NCBI RefSeq assembly: GCF_029846635.1
Contig: NZ_JARVTG010000002.1
Span: forward strand, 971,501 to 1,035,500
Direction: 5' to 3'
Source of the DNA: Pokkaliibacter sp. MBI-7
Lineage (GTDB): Bacteria; Pseudomonadota; Gammaproteobacteria; Pseudomonadales; Balneatricaceae
Length of the DNA stretch: 64,000 nucleotides
The notes beneath the pieces are model-generated. The model was given only the letters and a program-made list of their open reading frames with translations. It made no database searches and was not told the origin of the DNA. The translations under genes were made by a program, and so were the position numbers. The first letter of the stretch is position 1. Every line of letters starts with the position of its first letter. Of this stretch, positions 1 to 7,870 are shown one piece after another.

Positions 1-839
1 AGCGCCGCATCGTCCGCCTTCTCTACACCGGGGTTCCATGCTTCACCGCTGGGGCGCTTGGTCTTCCAGTCATCATCGGCGCAGAAGATCAGCGGACGGC
101 CGGGGAACAGCTCCCGCATGGCCTTACCCACCGACAGCAGATTGCCCGCATCAAAGGCCACCGCCACCGTAAACTGCGTCGCCATATGGATGCTGGCCGC
201 CGTGGCATAGCCTTCCGCCACCAGAATCGGCTCACCGGGGTCAGGGTGACGGCCCAGCATATGGAAAGCGCCCTCTTTATCCATCCCTTTGGGCACATAC
301 TGCTTGGTCAGCCCCGACTCCGGGTGCGACGCCGGGTAGATCACCTGCAGGCCGACAATATTCGACTTACGGTCACGCATGGGCACCAGCACCGAACCGT
401 TCGGCGTGAACTTTACCCCAACCGGCACTACCTGCTTGCGCAACAGATACGGGCTGGCACCCTTATCGCTCATACGCTCCCAGAATTGCCGCGCCCGTTT
501 CGCCGCGACCCGCGCAGCGTGCACCTTACGCTCCCGCGCCTTCTGCATGGCCTCAGCCTGCCGGGCCTTCAACACCTCGCGCTCTTCCGCCGTCAGCGGC
601 ACGCCCTTGGTCTTGATCTTGTGCGGCTCCTGCGTGCGCCAGTCACCATAGGCACCGAAATACATCACCCGGCCAGATGTCGTATGGTACTGATGCACCA
701 CATACCAGCCGGTCGCCTTCTTGCCCTTGTCGCCTTCCATCGGGCAACGTGACAGCTTACCCAGCTCCAGCGGAGTGGAAGGCTGCAGGCCGTATTGCCG
801 CAGCTGGCTCATCACCTCATCCAGCGCCTCAAAGCTCAT
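1..839 (-). CDS. Phage/plasmid-type primase with Toprim domain (partial)
   Basis: An open reading frame starts at 839 and runs off the left edge, so the C-terminal part is missing. The N-terminal part carries a Cys-Pro motif and the segment GWYVVHQY, as in zinc-binding primase-like proteins of prophages. The C-terminal visible part holds a Toprim signature: EGYATAAS followed about 40 residues later by CADDD, the acidic residues that bind metal. Such proteins prime DNA replication of phages and integrative elements. Its start overlaps the stop of the upstream zinc-finger gene by 4 bases (ATGA), so it is the last visible gene of a leftward three-gene operon. Whether a helicase domain follows cannot be seen. 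Confidence 0.82.
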   Translation of the reverse strand, partial: MSFEALDEVMSQLRQYGLQPSTPLELGKLSRCPMEGDKGKKATGWYVVHQYHTTSGRVMYFGAYGDWRTQEPHKIKTKGVPLTAEEREVLKARQAEAMQKARERKVHAARVAAKRARQFWERMSDKGASPYLLRKQVVPVGVKFTPNGSVLVPMRDRKSNIVGLQVIYPASHPESGLTKQYVPKGMDKEGAFHMLGRHPDPGEPILVAEGYATAASIHMATQFTVAVAFDAGNLLSVGKAMRELFPGRPLIFCADDDWKTKRPSGEAWNPGVEKADDAA

Positions 840-1063
840 CCCCGCGCCCTCCTTGCCGCCGCGTCACGCTTCTCGGTTATCGCCTGACACTCAGCACACC
901 GGCAGCAGCCCTCCTGCATGGCCAGCCTGCGCCGGGCGGGAATCTCACCGCCGCAATCGACGCACTCAAACAACACCGGGCCACTAAGAAGAGGCTGACG
1001 CGCAGACAGCCAGTGATCCATCCGCAGCTCGATCAGCTCACTGGCTCTATCGACGTTATCCAT
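836..1063 (-). CDS. TraR/DksA-type small zinc-finger protein
   Basis: A 75-residue protein with the four-cysteine arrangement CVDC...CRCAEC, the zinc finger of the TraR/DksA family. Phage and plasmid members of this family are short and can bind RNA polymerase at its secondary channel. The ATG at 1063 was chosen because the longer upstream frame lies inside the CII-like gene. The chosen start overlaps that gene's stop by 8 bases. The stop overlaps the primase start. The tight overlaps argue for translational coupling. Function beyond the family fold is inferred. Confidence 0.8.
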   Translation of the reverse strand: MDNVDRASELIELRMDHWLSARQPLLSGPVLFECVDCGGEIPARRRLAMQEGCCRCAECQAITEKRDAAARRARG

Positions 1064-1583
1064 GGGAGTGCCCTCCCTTGCCCTGCAGATGGACCAGCCT
1101 GGCCCGCTGATACAACCCCACCGCCGCACGAATCAGCCGGTTACTCAGCTTCTGCGTGGCAGCCAGCTCACTGGCGGAAATCTCCCCGTCCTCGATATGC
1201 TGCGCCGTGGCCTCCACCGTATCGGCGGCAGTACGCAGCAACTCACTGGCACTGGCCACCAGATTGGCCGGCACCTCCTCAAACTCCAGCCGGGCCACCT
1301 CAAACCACAACGTATTACCCAGCTCAGCGTGCAAGGCATCCAGCACAATGGCGCGGCCCTTCGGCTCCACATAACGGAGGAAGTCCATCACCTCGACCAG
1401 ATTCAGCACATGGTGGGTATGGGCAGGATCAAACTTATGAGAAAGGGTTGTCGGGTTGCGGCCCGTGGCATACGCAAAGCCGGTGATACCGCCCCGGCAA
1501 TACGCCTCACTCCGCGCGACTAAACGCAGCGCCTCCGGCAGAGGCAACACCTCACGCTCCAGGCGATCAAAAGAATCAGACAT
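1056..1583 (-). CDS. Phage regulatory CII-family protein
   Basis: A 175-residue protein resembling the phage CII regulatory family of P2/phiCTX-like prophages. It has the segments AYCRGGITGFAYATGRNP and LSHKFDPAHTHHVLNLVEV typical of that family's helix-turn-helix part. The C-terminal half is helical and probably supports oligomerisation. In such elements CII-like proteins sit directly upstream of replication genes, as here. The start at 1583 (MSDSFDR) is preferred over an upstream in-frame codon at 1625 because family members begin near this point. First gene of the leftward replication operon. Confidence 0.78.
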   Translation of the reverse strand: MSDSFDRLEREVLPLPEALRLVARSEAYCRGGITGFAYATGRNPTTLSHKFDPAHTHHVLNLVEVMDFLRYVEPKGRAIVLDALHAELGNTLWFEVARLEFEEVPANLVASASELLRTAADTVEATAQHIEDGEISASELAATQKLSNRLIRAAVGLYQRARLVHLQGKGGHSHG

Positions 1584-1774
1584 GGCAAAAATACCTAAAC
1601 GCTGCCAGTGCCCAAGCACGTACACCTTTGATAGAGTACGCAGTACGGCACAGGCATGACTGTGTCCAGCGGATGGCTGCTCTGTGGTGGAAAGGCCATC
1701 CGCGCCCTAACGGCTACGCCGTGGCCCGGTGTGAACTGTGGTGGTGAGCACCGGGCCAATCTCTCAGCAGCGGG

Positions 1775-2008
1775 TCAGGCTGCCTTATCAGAAGCAAACA
1801 GTGCCGGCGGATAAAAGTGCTCAAGCAAGCACTCCCGTGACACTCTCCCCCCCGAATGCAATACCAGACGTGCCATCAACTCACGGCGCGGCACCTTCTG
1901 GCTGAACTTCAACTGATCCACATAACGTGGCGAACTCTCGCAACGCGCGGCGTATTCAGCCAACTCCTCAGCGCTCAACTGCGCAATAAAAACTCGAAAG
2001 CTAGACAT
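1775..2008 (-). CDS. Cro-like small regulator
   Basis: A 77-residue protein encoded divergently from the CI-like repressor and upstream of the CII/primase operon. This is the position of Cro in lambdoid and P22-like switches. The sequence contains a possible short helix-turn-helix (SAEELAEYAARCESSP, then VPRRELMARLVLH). It is too diverged for me to assign a named family. The role as Cro-like antagonist rests mainly on position. A possible alternative is an unrelated short phage protein. Confidence 0.5.
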   Translation of the reverse strand: MSSFRVFIAQLSAEELAEYAARCESSPRYVDQLKFSQKVPRRELMARLVLHSGGRVSRECLLEHFYPPALFASDKAA

Positions 2009-2048
2009 GGGCTAAAGCCTCCTCAGCCGATTGCCCTGCCAAATTACC

Positions 2049-2120
2049 ATCATAAAGATCATAAAACAACACCGTTTTGATGTTTTACCTTTCAAATAAA
2101 ATCATTAGTATCATCAAAAC
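2049..2120. promoter_or_regulatory. Divergent operator/promoter region of the cro-cI switch
   Basis: The 140-bp gap between the divergent Cro-like and CI-like genes is AT-rich and contains repeated elements. GTTTTGATG at 2074-2082 is matched by its inverted copy CATCAAAAC at 2112-2120. ATCATAAA occurs twice in direct repeat at about 2049-2065. These are good candidates for repressor operators. No footprint can be inferred from sequence alone. Confidence 0.5.
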
Positions 2121-2148
2121 ACCTTTAAGCAGCCAGAAACCATCAATC

Positions 2149-2871
2149 ATGCAAAGACGAACCCTCTCCGAAATCCGCCTCAACAACGCCCGTTTGCTGC
2201 AGGAATCCGTAGGCGGACAAAAAGGCATGATCGAAAAAACCGGCAAATCCCAGTCGCAGATCAGCGCCATCATGGGAGAAAACCCCAGCCGCAACATCGG
2301 CAACAAGCTGGCCAAACTGCTGGAAGACACCTTTGCCCTGCCAGATGGCTGGATGGACCACTGGCACGACACCATCGACGGTGACGCCCAGCCCTCCATC
2401 TACATTCGAGAAGCCGAACAATCCCCCTTCGGCAACAATCGCCCGGTCTATGTGCCCATCCCCGTGCTCGACGTACACCTCGCAGCCGGCTTTGGCACAG
2501 TAGTGGATAGAGAAGAAGTGACCCAATGGACTGAAATACCCCACGAATTTATCGCCAGTGACGGCCTGAGCGCCCTCAGCCTGGCGGCCGTGCACATCAG
2601 CGGCGACTCGATGACGCCCCGCCTGCAGAACGGCGACCGCGTGCTGATCGACACCGCCGACAAACAGATCAAAGACGGCAAGGTCTACGCCATCGCCGTA
2701 GAAGACGAACTGAGGGTAAAGCGGCTGTTCAAGAAGATTGGCGGCGGCATCCTGATCAGCTCAGATAACAAAGCCGATCCGGCCTACCGGGATGAGCTGA
2801 TCACCCCCCAGGATGAGCATCACCTGAGAGTGATTGGGCGAGTGGTGAGGATTATTAGTGGGGCTTTGTGA
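2149..2871 (+). CDS. CI-like repressor with S24 (LexA-type) peptidase domain
   Basis: A 240-residue repressor. Residues 1-75 form a helix-turn-helix DNA-binding domain (the QSQISAIMGE region). The C-terminal half is an S24 autoprotease with Ser154 in HISGDSM and Lys191 in ELRVKRL as the catalytic dyad. The cleavage site is probably the AAGFG segment in LAAGFGTVV. RecA-stimulated self-cleavage would induce the element on DNA damage, as in lambda CI and LexA. I chose ATG 2149 over upstream in-frame starts at 2077-2080, which fall inside the operator region. It lies divergent to the Cro-like gene. Confidence 0.85.
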   Translation: MQRRTLSEIRLNNARLLQESVGGQKGMIEKTGKSQSQISAIMGENPSRNIGNKLAKLLEDTFALPDGWMDHWHDTIDGDAQPSIYIREAEQSPFGNNRPVYVPIPVLDVHLAAGFGTVVDREEVTQWTEIPHEFIASDGLSALSLAAVHISGDSMTPRLQNGDRVLIDTADKQIKDGKVYAIAVEDELRVKRLFKKIGGGILISSDNKADPAYRDELITPQDEHHLRVIGRVVRIISGAL

Positions 2872-3114
2872 GTCAGCGAAGATATCCAGTTGCACAGTTA
2901 AAAAAGGGATAGGTGTGTCTTACCACCTCTCAAACCTTGATGTTTAAAGGCTTCAACTGCATAACCAACTTCAAAGTGTATGGATGTACACTTAATGGAT
3001 GTTTTATTTTGTTTGCGGTAGACTCCCAGTTGAATAATATCTGATCGATATTATTACTTCACAGCATCGGTGCTAGTAGCCTGATGCTGTTTGATTTTAA
3101 TGCAGGAGAAGAAA

Positions 3115-3333
3115 ATGTTAGCTTACGCCCCAACACCAGAAGCAGAAGAGCACACTCATGCTCCTTCAGCGTCTGCTCAGGCGAAGCAAGACGCTGTAGC
3201 AGTTGTAGATAACGGCACACCTGAAGTTGAGCATAAGCCGTTTGATAAGAAGCAACTTCTCGTTCATATGCGCAAGAATCGGAAGGTGCGTCCTGTGCCA
3301 AACGAGCCCAAACACTACTGCAGTATTGGTTGA
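3115..3333 (+). CDS. Small hypothetical protein
   Basis: A 72-residue protein with a good ribosome-binding site (GCAGGAGA) 8-10 bases before the ATG. The N-terminal half is rich in Ala, Glu and His. The C-terminal part is basic (HMRKNRKVRPVPNEPKHYC) and ends CSIG. I do not recognise a family. It lies 90 bp upstream of the next gene in the same direction, so the two may be co-expressed as one cargo module. The short length, leader-like acidic front and Cys-containing tail would also suit a modified-peptide precursor. No modification enzyme is visible, so that is speculative. Confidence 0.55.
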   Translation: MLAYAPTPEAEEHTHAPSASAQAKQDAVAVVDNGTPEVEHKPFDKKQLLVHMRKNRKVRPVPNEPKHYCSIG

Positions 3334-3423
3334 CCTGAACGCACAAGTCGCTTTATTTCGCTCCTTCTATTCACTTAACTTCCCTGATACCCTCACCTTC
3401 AATTTCTTGTTCAAAAGCAACAG

Positions 3424-4071
3424 GTGTTGAAGGTGACGGCAACACAAAGTCAAGCTAGGCAAACATACGAAGACGCACGCAGTCACTATCAAGCACAGCG
3501 TGACGATGCTTACCGATATGTAGAGTCTGACTACCTTAGAGATCTAGACCTACCCAGCTCAGTAGATTCCAGGCTGATTAAGCTTGCCCCTATAAACCGT
3601 CAAACTTTAGCCCTGGTGCCACCAAGTAGCCCTACTGGATTCATCGGCCTTAATTGGCAAAAGAAGGCAGGTTCATACCTGCGCCATCCACGGCGTTTTG
3701 AGCTATCAATCTGGTATGGCGACAAGCTGCAAGGCGTCTCATTTGGGCGCGCCTCAAAGGGTAACCAACGCGTTCGGATTGACATGGTAGAAAGGACCGA
3801 CAGCACACTTAAAGGCTTTATTTACCCCATAACGCTCGAGTGCGCCCTCGCATACGCCATTAACATCGACCGTCGAACAGTGGTAGTCAAAGACCCAGTA
3901 CCTGCACTCGTCTCATACTACATGGAAGAGTATCCAGATTATGTGACCCACCATCCTCGTGGCCAAACAAAGCTAAGAAGCGAGCATATATCGTTTGACG
4001 TTTATCGCTTGTTAGACGACATCCACATAGCAACAACAGCCACCGCTAGTGGATCTAACGATCAAACTTAA
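3424..4071 (+). CDS. Hypothetical protein, possible GNAT-like fold
   Basis: A 215-residue protein starting at GTG 3424 (TTG 3427 is an alternative); no strong ribosome-binding site is seen. After a charged helical N-terminus, residues about 70-175 alternate hydrophobic strands and helices. The order (FELSIWYGD, LQGVSFGRAS, RVRIDMVER, TVVVKDPVPALVSYYMEEY) recalls GNAT acetyltransferases, including a Pro-x-x-x-Leu/Val-x-x-Tyr-Tyr near the end. The usual acetyl-CoA P-loop (Q/RxxGxG/A) is not clear. Function is therefore unassigned. It is the second gene of a cargo pair with the 72-residue protein. Confidence 0.55.
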   Translation: MLKVTATQSQARQTYEDARSHYQAQRDDAYRYVESDYLRDLDLPSSVDSRLIKLAPINRQTLALVPPSSPTGFIGLNWQKKAGSYLRHPRRFELSIWYGDKLQGVSFGRASKGNQRVRIDMVERTDSTLKGFIYPITLECALAYAINIDRRTVVVKDPVPALVSYYMEEYPDYVTHHPRGQTKLRSEHISFDVYRLLDDIHIATTATASGSNDQT

Positions 4072-4142
4072 ACCCCAAACACCTCACGATGCTTGCAACA
4101 GCATTGTGGTAGTAGGCAGCACTCTCATCAGGGGATGTGAAT

Positions 4143-4316
4143 ATGAGAGAAGAACAAGCCCGCCAGTTGGCTGACGCCCTGCGTAAGCAGAGCGAAGAGC
4201 TGCGCAAAGACCAGAACAAAGCAAAAAAACTGCTTCAGGATGCAGGAATCCTTGATCAGGATGGCAATATGACTCCCTTCTACAGAGAAGGTGCACAGTA
4301 TCCAAAACATGCATAA
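4143..4316 (+). CDS. Small coiled-coil protein, putative partner of the downstream protein
   Basis: A 57-residue frame beginning MREEQARQLADALRKQ. Its first 30 residues are highly charged and amphipathic, consistent with one long helix. The C-terminal end reads GILDQDGNMTPFYREG, a motif seen in many small helix proteins. It ends 9 bp before the ATG of the next gene, so the two are almost certainly co-transcribed. Size and placement would suit an antitoxin or immunity partner, but that is inference. Ribosome-binding site is weak (GGGATG upstream). Confidence 0.6.
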   Translation: MREEQARQLADALRKQSEELRKDQNKAKKLLQDAGILDQDGNMTPFYREGAQYPKHA

Positions 4317-4325
4317 GAGGATGGC

Positions 4326-4934
4326 ATGTACGTATCACACCCCACATTGGTGTTGGGCTTACACGGATGTGACGAAGAAGTCGGACGAGCCCTGGTAAAT
4401 GGAACAATACCCTTAAAAGAAAGTACAAATGACCACGACTGGCTTGGCCCCGGCATGTACTTTTGGGAAAACAACCTCCAGCGCGCCAAAGACTGGGCCA
4501 GCAAAGGTAATCCCAGCAGCTCAATCAAAACGCCTTTTGTAGTAGGCGCCGTTATTGACCTTGGTGAATGTTTCGACCTGCTGAACCAAGCCTATATTGA
4601 TATGCTGGCTGATAACTACCAGCTTTATATCGACACACTGCAATCAACGGGCTTCCCCGTCCCAACTAATCATTTGGGCCCTGACAGGCTAGTCCGCCGC
4701 CTTGATTGTGGCCTGTTTAACTTCCTGTGGAATCGCCTTCGTGACCCCAGCCTGCCCCGTGAGCTCATTACAGAGTTTGATTCAGTGCGGGCCGCCTTCA
4801 TTGAAGGTGACGAACTGTATCCTACTGCCGGGTTCCGCAAACAGAACCATATTCAGATTGCTATCAGAAACCCTAATTGTATTAAAGGCTATTTCATTCC
4901 CAGAGACAGAGATACATCATTCAAGCGAGTCTAA
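4326..4934 (+). CDS. Possible ADP-ribosyltransferase-fold (PARP/DUF3990-like) protein
   Basis: A 202-residue protein. Near the N-terminus LGLHGCDEEV could provide the His of the H-Y-E core of PARP-like ADP-ribosyltransferases. Then LGPGMYFWENNLQRAKDWA resembles the conserved Gly-x-Gly-x-Tyr-Phe loop and helix of PARP and DUF3990 proteins. A late strand (NHIQIAIRNPNCIKGYF) could carry the third catalytic position. Cellular target is unknown. It follows a 57-residue charged helical protein by 9 bp, suggesting a toxin/antidote-style pair. The family call is mine from motif resemblance; an unrelated fold cannot be excluded. Confidence 0.5.
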   Translation: MYVSHPTLVLGLHGCDEEVGRALVNGTIPLKESTNDHDWLGPGMYFWENNLQRAKDWASKGNPSSSIKTPFVVGAVIDLGECFDLLNQAYIDMLADNYQLYIDTLQSTGFPVPTNHLGPDRLVRRLDCGLFNFLWNRLRDPSLPRELITEFDSVRAAFIEGDELYPTAGFRKQNHIQIAIRNPNCIKGYFIPRDRDTSFKRV

Positions 4935-5031
4935 GGGAAAGTAATTAGCCCAGTAAAATCTGGGCTAATTGAAGCGTGCTTAGTATGAACTTTAAAAAAC
5001 AAAAAAATTGCTTATATCAATACTTCATCTG

Positions 5032-6003
5032 CTAGTCTGGTTTACAGTCGACTATTTTGTACTCTTCCCCTGACTTATATAAAACCTTGTTAGAGTCCTG
5101 ACCTAGGAATATTACAGATCGTTTAGTGCCACTAGAATCAATTAATAACGAATTTTGACAATGGTGATTACTATTCATATCAAAAGATTCCGCTGCTTTT
5201 ATTAACCCTTTCTTTAAAAAACTGTCAGACCACACCAAAGGTAAAGTCAGCAATGCCAAAATACTAACCAGAAGGGAAACATTGAAAAAAACATTATAAT
5301 GATTAAATTCTTTCATGCCATTCTTCGATAGAAATTTTAGAACACTTGCAACTGCCGAAATAGGAAATGTAATAAAAGATAAACAATTAAGTACTTTCAG
5401 AATATTTATAAAAATCCCTAAACCTATAGCAAAGGGAAAATAACTTGGGCTGACACCATAAACTTCATTTAGAGTTGATTGAGAGACTGCACTCGCCCAA
5501 TAAACCAAGCATATAGACAAGAATGATATAAGAACCTTGGAAGACGAATAACTGACTAACGTCTTCACTAAAGCAATATCCTCTAGAAAAAGCATCATCG
5601 ACCACAGCATCAGTATTAACGACGCTCCAATCAAGTAAAGGTAAGCCTCACTGTCCGCAAAATAATACGCACAGACAAATATGGAACTGCCAAACATCCC
5701 TATCCATCCTGATGTCCTTAATTCTGAGTCCTTATTCAGCTCCAATCCATATTTTTTCATTAAATACGAGTAAATTAACTTAAAATCTATATTGACTAAA
5801 TATTTTATTATTGCACCAACAAAAAACAAAACAGGTAACAATTGAAGAGCATGCAAAGGCGTGGGCAGCGGAAAAGTCAACCTGTGAAAAGGAATAAATA
5901 TTAATGTAACCGAAACAAAAGCCAGAACAAAAGGCTTAATTAATTTCTGTAATTCTATTTCTTCTTTAGTTAGCGAATCCTGAGTTTTGCTATCTTTATC
6001 CAA
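5032..6003 (-). CDS. Polytopic membrane protein of unknown function, upstream region hit by the IS
   Basis: A 323-residue protein with about seven hydrophobic segments in the first two-thirds and a soluble C-terminal domain of about 60 residues (ending EEYKIVDCKPD). The apparent start at 6096 lies inside the IS256-type element, so that N-terminus is an artefact. TTG at 6003 with AGGAG six bases upstream is the likely native start (LDKDSKTQDS). Removing the IS and one target copy places it about 70 bp downstream of the DUF3592-like gene at 7391, so it was probably the third gene of a leftward operon. No family recognised. Notably AT-rich. Confidence 0.65.
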   Translation of the reverse strand: MDKDSKTQDSLTKEEIELQKLIKPFVLAFVSVTLIFIPFHRLTFPLPTPLHALQLLPVLFFVGAIIKYLVNIDFKLIYSYLMKKYGLELNKDSELRTSGWIGMFGSSIFVCAYYFADSEAYLYLIGASLILMLWSMMLFLEDIALVKTLVSYSSSKVLISFLSICLVYWASAVSQSTLNEVYGVSPSYFPFAIGLGIFINILKVLNCLSFITFPISAVASVLKFLSKNGMKEFNHYNVFFNVSLLVSILALLTLPLVWSDSFLKKGLIKAAESFDMNSNHHCQNSLLIDSSGTKRSVIFLGQDSNKVLYKSGEEYKIVDCKPD

Positions 6004-6036
6004 AGTGAGCTCCTGCAATTTATTACTCAAAATACT

Positions 6037-6044
6037 TTTATATA
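6037..6044. repeat. Target-site duplication, left copy
   Basis: TTTATATA directly outside the left inverted repeat of the IS; identical to 7365-7372. An 8-bp duplication fits the IS256 family and shows that both ends of the insertion are preserved. Confidence 0.93.
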
Positions 6045-6071
6045 GGGTCTGTAAATTGAACTGTGTAACTG
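6045..6071 (+). repeat. IS terminal inverted repeat, left
   Basis: 27 bp beginning GGGTCTGT and ending GTGTAACTG. It matches the complement of 7338-7364 at all but a few internal positions. Confidence 0.92.
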
Positions 6072-6112
6072 CGTTTATGGGATGATGCGGGAACACCGCG
6101 AGGAGCAGTTAC

Positions 6113-7330
6113 ATGGCACTAACGCCAGAGATGTTGGATGAGCTGACTCAGGAATGTAAGACCCCGGAGGATGTCAGCAAGCTGTACGCCCAGATGCTGC
6201 AACACATGATCAATCGCAGCCTGCAAGCCGAGATGGACGACCACCTTGGCTACGACCGCCACGACAAAGCCGAGCCCGGTGCCAAGCGGGGCAATACCCG
6301 TAACGGCAAGAGCCGTAAAACGGTGCAGAGTGATGTCGGCGACTTGCTCATAGAGACTCCCCGCGACCGAGAAGGCCGCTTCGAGCCACAGCTGCTCAAG
6401 AAGCGGCAAGTTCGGCTGGCGGGGATGGAAGACAAGATCCTGACACTGTACGCCAAGGGCATGACCACGCGTGATATCGAGAGTGCGCTGGTGGACTTAT
6501 ACGGTGTGACGATTTCGCACACACTCATCGCCCAGGTTACTGATGCGGTTCTGGAGGAAGCCAAAGCGTGGCAGACGCGACCGCTGGAAGCGATTTACCC
6601 CATCGTCTGGCTGGATGGTCTGGTGGTCAAGGTACAGCACAACAAGCAGGTGGTGAACAAGTCAGCGCACGTTGTGCTTGGCGTCAATCTGCGCGGCGAG
6701 AAAGAAGTGCTGGGTCTGTGGCTGGCCGAAAGCGAAGGGGCGAAGTTCTGGTTGTCGGTGCTGACGGAGTTGCGTCATCGTGGCGTGCAGGATATTTACA
6801 TCGCCAGTATGGACGGCCTGAAGGGGTTGCCGGAAGCGGTCAACGCGGTGTTTCCGAAAACGTTGACCCAGCTGTGTATTGTGCATCTGGTGCGCGCCAG
6901 CTTGCGTTATGTCAACACCAAAGACAGCAAGGTCGTTGTGGGTGCCCTGAAGCGAATTTACACATCGGCGACAGCGGACGAAGCCGTGCGCGAACTGGAT
7001 GACTTTGAGAGCGATTGGGGTGAGAAATATCGGGCGGTGGTGCGGTTGTGGCGCGGTCACTGGGACAACATCATACCGTTCTTCCAGTTCCTGCCGGAGA
7101 TCCGGAAAGTGATCTACACGACCAACGCCATCGAATCCCTGAACATGAGCCTGCGGAAACTGACACGTAATCGGCGCATTTTTCCGAACGACGATTCGGC
7201 ACTCAAGTCACTCTTTCTGGCTATCCGCGAAGCATCGAAGAACTGGAAGGCTATTCATCACTGGAAACCGGCACTACAGAGTTTTCAGGTGATGTTTGGG
7301 GAGGAGCGCGTGCCGCTGGCCGCACTCTGA
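6113..7330 (+). CDS. IS256-family transposase
   Basis: A 405-residue mutator-type (IS256) DDE transposase. The catalytic acidic residues lie in VWLDGLVV, ASMDGLKG and TNAIESLN. The N-terminal part (QMLQHMINRSLQAEM...HLGYDRHD) and the C-terminal motif NRRIFPND are characteristic of the family. These enzymes move by copy-out/paste-in through a circular intermediate. The reading frame is uninterrupted and of normal length. The start at 6113 is supported by GAGGAG upstream. Confidence 0.95.
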   Translation: MALTPEMLDELTQECKTPEDVSKLYAQMLQHMINRSLQAEMDDHLGYDRHDKAEPGAKRGNTRNGKSRKTVQSDVGDLLIETPRDREGRFEPQLLKKRQVRLAGMEDKILTLYAKGMTTRDIESALVDLYGVTISHTLIAQVTDAVLEEAKAWQTRPLEAIYPIVWLDGLVVKVQHNKQVVNKSAHVVLGVNLRGEKEVLGLWLAESEGAKFWLSVLTELRHRGVQDIYIASMDGLKGLPEAVNAVFPKTLTQLCIVHLVRASLRYVNTKDSKVVVGALKRIYTSATADEAVRELDDFESDWGEKYRAVVRLWRGHWDNIIPFFQFLPEIRKVIYTTNAIESLNMSLRKLTRNRRIFPNDDSALKSLFLAIREASKNWKAIHHWKPALQSFQVMFGEERVPLAAL

Positions 7331-7337
7331 AAGGGAG

Positions 7338-7364
7338 CAGTTACACAGTTCGTTTGACAGACCC
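7338..7364 (-). repeat. IS terminal inverted repeat, right
   Basis: 27 bp beginning CAGTTACACAG and ending ACAGACCC; inverted partner of 6045-6071. Confidence 0.92.
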
Positions 7365-7372
7365 TTTATATA
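7365..7372. repeat. Target-site duplication, right copy
   Basis: TTTATATA directly outside the right inverted repeat, identical to 6037-6044. Confidence 0.93.
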
Positions 7373-7390
7373 TTTATAAGACTACCGTCC

Positions 7391-7870
7391 TCACCGCCAC
7401 CGGCCTGCACTCTCCCGCCTTTGAGCCCACCACATCAGCGGCATCCAGAGCCAGACTATCCCACCCAGGATAAAACTGGGTTGCGGGTTGTCGGCCGTGG
7501 CGCGGTTCAGAAAAGGAAGCTCGGCGTCGTAGTCTATGGTGATGCGTTTGGTTTGTTTGGATTCTGTCCAGCGGTCAGGGTCGATGCGGCACCAGCCGCC
7601 ATCCCACCAGAGCGTGGTGCATCCGTACTGCTGGCCGTCTGCGGCGAACACATAGCGGACGGTGTGATACTCGCTGTTGAGTCTCGGGATCGGCACGGTG
7701 TCCCAGCCCACCACCGTCGCCGTGGCGGTGCGCAGGTGGTGGTTGATGCGATAGTCGGTATACACGCCCAGCAGGCCCGGCGACATCAACAGCGTGCCGA
7801 GCACAAAGACCGCTACATACACCGACCAGTGCAACGGCAAGGCGTTATCGCGAAACCACCACTTTGCCAA
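7391..7870 (-). CDS. DUF3592-like membrane protein
   Basis: A 159-residue protein with a hydrophobic segment near the N-terminus (SVYVAVFVLGTLLMSPGLLG), a central soluble domain and a second membrane segment near the C-terminus (FILGGIVWLWMPLMWW). The pattern TATATVVGWD...YHTVRYVFAADGQQY...ITIDYDAELPFLNRA matches the DUF3592 layout: a beta domain between two membrane helices. It starts with TTG at 7870, directly after the stop of the preceding gene, so translation is coupled. Role unknown. Confidence 0.65.
   Translation of the reverse strand: MAKWWFRDNALPLHWSVYVAVFVLGTLLMSPGLLGVYTDYRINHHLRTATATVVGWDTVPIPRLNSEYHTVRYVFAADGQQYGCTTLWWDGGWCRIDPDRWTESKQTKRITIDYDAELPFLNRATADNPQPSFILGGIVWLWMPLMWWAQRRESAGRWR

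Larger units (their letters stand above)
6045..7364 (+). mobile_element. IS256-family insertion sequence (complete, 1320 bp)
   Basis: The element is bounded by imperfect terminal inverted repeats of 27 bp (6045-6071 and 7338-7364; outer ends GGGTCTGT and ACAGACCC, inner ends AACTGTGTAACTG and its complement). It carries a full-length transposase and is flanked by the 8-bp direct repeat TTTATATA. It lies between the leftward genes at 7391 and 6003. The intact repeats and open transposase suggest a recent, possibly active insertion. Its GC content is higher than the flanking AT-rich cargo. Confidence 0.95.

Noticed and set aside
677..1486. Open frame of 269 codons on the + strand at the left edge
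   Set aside because: Proline- and Ala-rich nonsense composition opposite the primase, zinc-finger and CII-like genes, which have good overlaps and motifs.
6004..6096. N-terminal extension of the membrane protein into the IS
   Set aside because: The extra 31 codons come from the IS end and its target duplication.
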